A stretch of DNA of 27,341 bases, from assembly GCA_046263155.1 (NCBI GenBank), contig JBHELF010000032.1:1-27341 (forward strand), read 5' to 3'. The translations under genes and the position numbers were made by a program. This document shows, in pieces, positions 23,418 through 27,341 of the stretch. The stretch is from DATADF01 sp046263155. GTDB lineage: Bacteria > Actinomycetota > CADDZG01 > WHSQ01. Under the pieces are notes generated by a model. The model did no database searches, was not told the origin of the DNA, and saw only the letters and a list, made by a program, of their open reading frames with translations. Each line of letters opens with the position of its first letter. Within the stretch, counting starts at the first letter, position 1.

Positions 23418-24673
23418 GACTTCACCCGTCCGATCACGTCGGATAGCGCGACGGCCTGCTGCTCGCCGGTCTCGAGATCCTTCAGGGTGGCCTCTCCCTT
23501 TTCGATCTCCTCATCGCCGAGGATGACTGCCCAGCGCGCGCCAGAGCGAGCGGCGTCCTTCATCTGGCCCTTGAGCGATCGCTGCGCGAGATCGAGGTCG
23601 GCTCCGAGCCCGGCGCGGCGAAACTCCGTGGTCAGCTTCAGGGCTTCGCCCGCGGCGCGCTCCCCGACCGCCACGACGTAGCAATCGAGCGGCAGGCTCG
23701 TTCTCTCGTCCGCAGATGCCAGCACGATGCGATCGAGCCCGAGAGCGAATCCGATCGCCGGCAGCGGTGGTCCCCCGAGGGCCTCGGAGAGGCCGTCGTA
23801 GCGGCCGCCACCGCCGACCGCGTTCTGAGCGCCGAGTCCTTCGGCGACGTACTCGAAGGCCGTGCGCGTGTAGTAGTCGAGGCCCCGCACCAGTCGAGGC
23901 TCCAAAGTGAATGCGATATCGAGGTCGCCGAGCAGGCCCTGCACCTCGTCGAAGTGCTTGCGACATGCGTCGCAGAGATGGTCGGTGATTACGGGAGCGT
24001 CGCGCATCACCGCGACCGTTTTCTCCTCTTTGGAATCGAAGGTGCGCAAGGGGTTGGTGTCGACCCGATCGCGGTCGTCCTCGGCCAGTGACTGTCGGTT
24101 GTCGGTCAGGAAATTGCGCAGGGCCGCGATGTAGCCATCCCTGCAGCTCGGATCGGGATGACCGATCGAGTTCAGAAGCAAGCGCGAGGGCACTCCCGCG
24201 TCGGCGAGAAAGCGTGCTCCGATCTCGATTACCTCGGCGTCCACGAGCGCGCTGTCCGAGCCGACGGCCTCGATTCCGACCTGGAAGAACTGGCGCCAGC
24301 GACCTTTCTGAGGACGTTCCTGGCGGAAGAAGGGGCCGGCATACGCCACCTTCACCGGGAGCGCGCCGCGATGGAGACCGTGTTCGAGGATCGCTCTGAT
24401 CGTCGGAGCCGTCCCCTCGGGGCGCAAGGTAAGCGACCGGCCCCCCTTGTCCTCGAACGTATACATCTGCTTCGTCACCACCTCCGAGGCCTCGCCGACC
24501 CCGCGGGCAAAGACCTCGGTGTGCTCGAAGATGGGAGTCTCGATCGGCTGGTAGCCCGCCCGCCCGAACGTGTCCATTGCCAGGCGCGTCAGCTCGAGCC
24601 ACCGCCAAGATTTCGGAGGGAGAACCTCGTTGGTTCCCTTGGGCGCGCGAAAAACTCGTGACTCATCTCCCAT
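23414..24673 (-). CDS. hisS: Histidyl-tRNA synthetase
   Basis: The 419-residue protein has RAPKGTNEVLP at the N-terminus, motif 2 FFRQERPQKGRWRQFFQVG, the His-specific LVRGLDYYTRTAFEYV, GGGRYDGLSEALGG, motif 3 GFALGLDRIVLA and a C-terminal anticodon domain. The enzyme charges tRNA-His. The start is ATG 24673 with a weak AGGA site. It is divergent from the transketolase genes across a 73-base gap that must hold both promoters. The stop overlaps aspS. Confidence 0.97.
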   Translation of the reverse strand: MGDESRVFRAPKGTNEVLPPKSWRWLELTRLAMDTFGRAGYQPIETPIFEHTEVFARGVGEASEVVTKQMYTFEDKGGRSLTLRPEGTAPTIRAILEHGLHRGALPVKVAYAGPFFRQERPQKGRWRQFFQVGIEAVGSDSALVDAEVIEIGARFLADAGVPSRLLLNSIGHPDPSCRDGYIAALRNFLTDNRQSLAEDDRDRVDTNPLRTFDSKEEKTVAVMRDAPVITDHLCDACRKHFDEVQGLLGDLDIAFTLEPRLVRGLDYYTRTAFEYVAEGLGAQNAVGGGGRYDGLSEALGGPPLPAIGFALGLDRIVLASADERTSLPLDCYVVAVGERAAGEALKLTTEFRRAGLGADLDLAQRSLKGQMKDAARSGARWAVILGDEEIEKGEATLKDLETGEQQAVALSDVIGRVKS

Positions 24674-24746
24674 GGGGGCATCCTAAGAGGGGGCCGGGAC
24701 GATCCGCCGATGTGTTTACATACGCGCGTTTTCGAGAGCCGGAGGC

Positions 24747-25589
24747 ATGGTGGCGGACGCGGTCAAAAGAGACTCTGACGAGCTCGCTGCGATCGCGCGG
24801 CGACTGCGACGAGACATCATCACCTCGACCACCAAGGCGGGATCCGGTCATCCGTCGACGTCGCTGTCGATGGTCGAGATCCTGACCGTCCTCTATTTCG
24901 AGGGCGTCCTCCGATACGACGCGACCAAGCCCGACGATCCCGGCCGCGACCGTTTCATCCTGTCGAAAGGACACGGCGCGCCGGGCCTGTACGCGGTGCT
25001 GGCCGAGGCCGGCTTCTTCCCGGTCGAGGAACTGCAAACGCTGCGGGTCATGGGCTCGGCGCTGGAGGGACACCCCAACATGTGGCGCGTCCCGGGAGTC
25101 GAGGCCTCCACCGGATCGCTCGGACAGGGTCTGTCTATCGGGATCGGCCACGCTCTCGCCGGCAAGCTGGACGGAGCCGACTACCGCGTTTACGTCATGG
25201 TCGGCGACGGCGAGACGGAACAGGGACAGGTGTGGGAGGGCCTCATGTACGCGGGGAACCACGCCCTCGACAACCTCACTCTGATCATCGACCGCAACGG
25301 TTACCAGCAGACCGCCGCGGTGGACGAAGTTCAGCCGCTCGATCCCTTGGAGGACAAGCTGCGCAGCTTCGGATGGGAGGTCGGGACGATCGATGGGCAT
25401 TCCCTCGACGAAGTGGCCGCGGCCCTCGACTGGGCGCGTGGGATCGAGGGGTCCCCGCAGGCGATCATCGCCGAGACAGTGAAGGGGAAAGGCGTCTCGC
25501 TGCTCGAGGCCGAGCCCCACAAGTGGCACGGCAAGGCGATTCCTAAAGAAGAGGAAGACAAGGCTTTGGCCGAGATCGGAGCCGACTGA
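24747..25589 (+). CDS. Transketolase, N-terminal (TPP-binding) subunit
   Basis: The protein has 280 residues and is only the first half of transketolase. It shows GSGHPSTSLSMVEIL (33-46), GHGAPGLYA, LEGHPN, STGSLGQGLSIGIG and the TPP/Mg motif from GDGETEQG (153-160) to IIDRNG. Together with the next gene it would make the two-carbon transfer enzyme of the pentose phosphate pathway. A ribosome site GGAGG lies just one base before ATG 24747; GTG 24750 would have a better distance. The stop overlaps the start of the second subunit (TGATG). Confidence 0.92.
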   Translation: MVADAVKRDSDELAAIARRLRRDIITSTTKAGSGHPSTSLSMVEILTVLYFEGVLRYDATKPDDPGRDRFILSKGHGAPGLYAVLAEAGFFPVEELQTLRVMGSALEGHPNMWRVPGVEASTGSLGQGLSIGIGHALAGKLDGADYRVYVMVGDGETEQGQVWEGLMYAGNHALDNLTLIIDRNGYQQTAAVDEVQPLDPLEDKLRSFGWEVGTIDGHSLDEVAAALDWARGIEGSPQAIIAETVKGKGVSLLEAEPHKWHGKAIPKEEEDKALAEIGAD

Positions 25590-26548
25590 TGGCTTTCGGA
25601 CTGCGGCGCGTCGAGCTCGAGGAAGGCCCGGCCACGCGCGAGGCCTTCGGGGAGGCGCTGGCCGAGGTCGGCGCCGACGAGCGCCTCGTCGTGATCGACG
25701 GCGACGTCAACAATTCCACCTACACCAACAAGTTCATGGAGAAGTATCCCCAGCGTTTCTTCAACGTGGGTATCGCCGAATCGAACCTGGTCGGGATCGC
25801 ATCGGGCCTGGCGGCGACCGGCAAGATCCCCGTCGCCGCATCGTTCTCGGTGTTTCTGCTTGCAAACGCGTTCGACCAGATCCGTATGTCGGTGGCGTTT
25901 CCCAACATGAACGTGAAGCTCGTCGGCAGCCACGCCGGCATCTCGATCGGCGAGGACGGCCCCTCGCAGATGGCGATCGAGGACGTGGCCCTCGCCTGCG
26001 CGCTTCCGGGCTTTACGGTCATCGTTCCCGCCGACGGGCCGAGCGCCGCTGCTGCGACGAAAGCGATGATCGAGCGAGAGGGCCCGACGTTCTTGCGTTG
26101 CGGGCGACCGGCCGTCCCGATCATTTATCCGGATGGGGTCGATTTTCATCTGGGGCGCGCCAATACATTGCGGGCCGGAGACGACGTCACCGTGATCGCC
26201 AACGGGATCATGGTGGCGATGGCGCTGGATGCGGCCGAGGCTCTCGCCGAAGAAGGTATCCAAGTGCGCGTCCTCGACATGCACACCGTGAAGCCGGTTG
26301 ATGTCGCCGCTATCGAACGCGCCGCGAACGAAACGAAAGGGATTGTCGTGGCCGAGGAGCACCTCGCCTATGGGGGCCTGGGTTCGGTCGTCTCGATGGT
26401 GGTTGCCGAACGACGCCCCCGCCGCATGGCCTTCGTCGACCTCGGCGATACCTACGCCACTTCGGGGAAGCCGGACGAGTTACTCGCGCAGTACGGGCTG
26501 ACGCCCGACGCCATCGCCGACGCCGCTCGCCGCGTCCTCAAGGATTAG
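25589..26548 (+). CDS. Transketolase, C-terminal (pyrimidine-binding) subunit
   Basis: The protein has 319 residues and is the second half of transketolase. It shows VIDGDVNNSTYTNKF, FNVGIAESNLVGIASGLA with catalytic Glu64, GSHAGISIGEDGPSQMAIED, and a C-terminal transketolase domain (VLDMHTVKPVD, VAEEHLAYGGLGSVV). It is coupled to the first subunit by a one-base start/stop overlap. Split transketolases are known in archaea and several bacterial phyla. The first-half partner is complete, so this is a true split rather than a break. Its stop overlaps the end of a convergent frameshifted gene by 11 bases. Confidence 0.92.
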   Translation: MAFGLRRVELEEGPATREAFGEALAEVGADERLVVIDGDVNNSTYTNKFMEKYPQRFFNVGIAESNLVGIASGLAATGKIPVAASFSVFLLANAFDQIRMSVAFPNMNVKLVGSHAGISIGEDGPSQMAIEDVALACALPGFTVIVPADGPSAAAATKAMIEREGPTFLRCGRPAVPIIYPDGVDFHLGRANTLRAGDDVTVIANGIMVAMALDAAEALAEEGIQVRVLDMHTVKPVDVAAIERAANETKGIVVAEEHLAYGGLGSVVSMVVAERRPRRMAFVDLGDTYATSGKPDELLAQYGLTPDAIADAARRVLKD

Positions 26549-26883
26549 TCGCCCGCCAGCCCCTCCATAAGGCGAGCCCGGTCCCTAGCGAGACCGCAAC
26601 AATGGGCAACCACATAGGAATGCGACCAAGCGCAAACTCAAGCGAGCCTTTGCGCGCTTGACCATTGACGCATTGGGACCATTCCTGGGGGTTGTGCTCG
26701 AGTTCGGAACAGGCGTCCTCCGCCGCCGCCTGCGGCTCCGAGCGCGTGTCTATAGGCGACCCCGGCGAGGACTAGAAAGGGCACAGCGAGGATTGCCGCA
26801 ATCATGAAAAATCTGACGGGCGTCGGAAGTAACCGTGTCGGACGGCTGGCCGGCGCCTCGTCTAAAGAGCGGTCCTCCGGCAT
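26538..26883 (-). pseudogene. Small two-helix membrane protein gene with a +1 frameshift
   Basis: The first frame starts at ATG 26883, two bases after the dtd stop, and reads MPEDRSLDEAPASRP, then a membrane helix FFMIAAILAVPFLVLAG. From a CCCC run on the plus strand (26760-26763, GGGG in the gene) the sensible reading moves to another frame: SPIDTRSEPQAAAEDACSEL, EHNPQEWSQCVNG, then a second helix (MWLPIVAVSLGTGLALW) and stop at 26538. Removing one G joins both parts into about 114 residues with two membrane helices. The unshifted frame instead continues with a Gly/Arg-rich tail to 26638. The cause may be a sequencing error in the G run, a real mutation, or slippage. I do not recognise the family. 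Confidence 0.6.
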
Positions 26884-26885
26884 TG

Positions 26886-27335
26886 TCAGAACCTTTTCTC
26901 GGAGTCGAGCAGGATCGTTACCGGGCCGGTGTTGGTCAGCTCGACGTCCATCATGGCGCCGAATTCGCCGGTGGCGACCGTCAGGCCCAGACCGCGAAGC
27001 TCGGCGACAAACAACTCGTAGAGCTCGTCGGCCTCGGCGCCCTGTGCGGCTTCCACGAAGGACGGCCGGCGACCTTTGCGAGCATCGCCGTACAGAGTGA
27101 ACTGAGAAACGACCAGGACCTCGCCGCCGGACTCAAGGAGGGATCTGTTCATCTTTCCTTCGTCGTCGGACAGCACTCGCAGGTTCGCGACCTTGTCGGC
27201 CATCCAGCCGGCGGCCTCGGGTCCGTCCCGGCCCGAGATGCCGAGCAGCACACAGAGGCCCGACCCGATCTCGCCGCTGACCCGGCCCTCGATCGTCACG
27301 CGCGCGCGGGACACACGCTGCACGACGGCCCTCAT
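26886..27335 (-). CDS. dtd: D-aminoacyl-tRNA deacylase Dtd
   Basis: The 149-residue protein is the usual Dtd length. It starts MRAVVQRVSRARVTIEG and shows the active-site SQFTLYGD and the C-terminal NTGPVTILLD (the GP element that gives chiral selection). The enzyme removes D-amino acids, and Gly from tRNA-Ala, from mischarged tRNA. The start is ATG 27335 near the window end. It precedes the frameshifted membrane-protein gene by two bases. Confidence 0.96.
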   Translation of the reverse strand: MRAVVQRVSRARVTIEGRVSGEIGSGLCVLLGISGRDGPEAAGWMADKVANLRVLSDDEGKMNRSLLESGGEVLVVSQFTLYGDARKGRRPSFVEAAQGAEADELYELFVAELRGLGLTVATGEFGAMMDVELTNTGPVTILLDSEKRF

Positions 27336-27341
27336 ACGAGC

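Noticed and set aside
25979..25990. GPSQM in place of GPTHQ in the transketolase second subunit as a loss of function
   Set aside because: The GEDGPSQM form occurs in one known branch of transketolases, so it is a family variant.
25331..26362. Long minus-strand frame (343 codons) opposite the transketolase genes
   Set aside because: It is the reverse shadow of two clear transketolase subunits; composition is rich in His, Arg and Asp as expected from high-GC antisense frames.
1..27341. CRISPR arrays, tRNA or rRNA genes, insertion sequences
   Set aside because: No regular direct repeats with spacers, no tRNA-like cloverleaf, no rRNA stretch and no transposase frame were seen on either strand.

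Overview
The window reads as chromosomal DNA of a high-GC, Gram-positive-type bacterium, most likely an uncultured or deep-branching member of the Actinomycetota. The main evidence is gene order: hisS-aspS, rarA, a small membrane-anchored protein, alaS, ruvX, mltG and aroE run in one direction, an arrangement typical of actinobacteria. The small GTPase/roadblock pair recalls actinobacterial conservons, transketolase is split into two subunits, and no secretin or other outer-membrane pilus gene is present. The lineage is inferred from order and protein style only.

Right part (about 13.9-27.3 kb): a housekeeping block, mostly on the minus strand. It holds dtd, a frameshifted small membrane-protein gene, the split transketolase (plus strand), hisS, aspS, rarA, a small hypothetical gene, alaS, ruvX, mltG and aroE, with 4-base start/stop overlaps at several junctions. 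One plus-strand gene between aspS and rarA (AbiEi-like winged helix plus DUF559 nuclease-like domain) looks like an accessory insertion.

Left part (about 1-13.8 kb): a type IV pilus locus, all on the minus strand. In transcription order it contains a roadblock/LC7 protein, a DUF4388 protein, an MglA/CvnD-like GTPase, a protein with two C-terminal repeats, PilB, PilT, PilC, two tandem pilins, then a FimT/GspH-, PilV-, PilW- and PilX-like minor prepilin set. The PilX-like gene runs off the window start.

The most interesting part is regulation. The 319-base gap before the first pilin carries a clear class I (GEMM) cyclic-di-GMP riboswitch. Just upstream is a sigma28/WhiG-like promoter match. 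Similar matches lie before pilT, pilB and the minor pilin operon, and possibly before the roadblock gene. PilB, PilT and the DUF4388 protein each carry a 24-5-24 residue repeat with the spacing of MshEN c-di-GMP-binding domains, although key residues are only partly kept. A perfect 17-bp inverted repeat sits between the two pilin genes. The combined picture is a pilus whose pilin supply, and perhaps motors, are tuned by c-di-GMP and an alternative sigma factor, with a GTPase/roadblock module that may set polarity or activity. The riboswitch is well supported; the rest of this model is inference.
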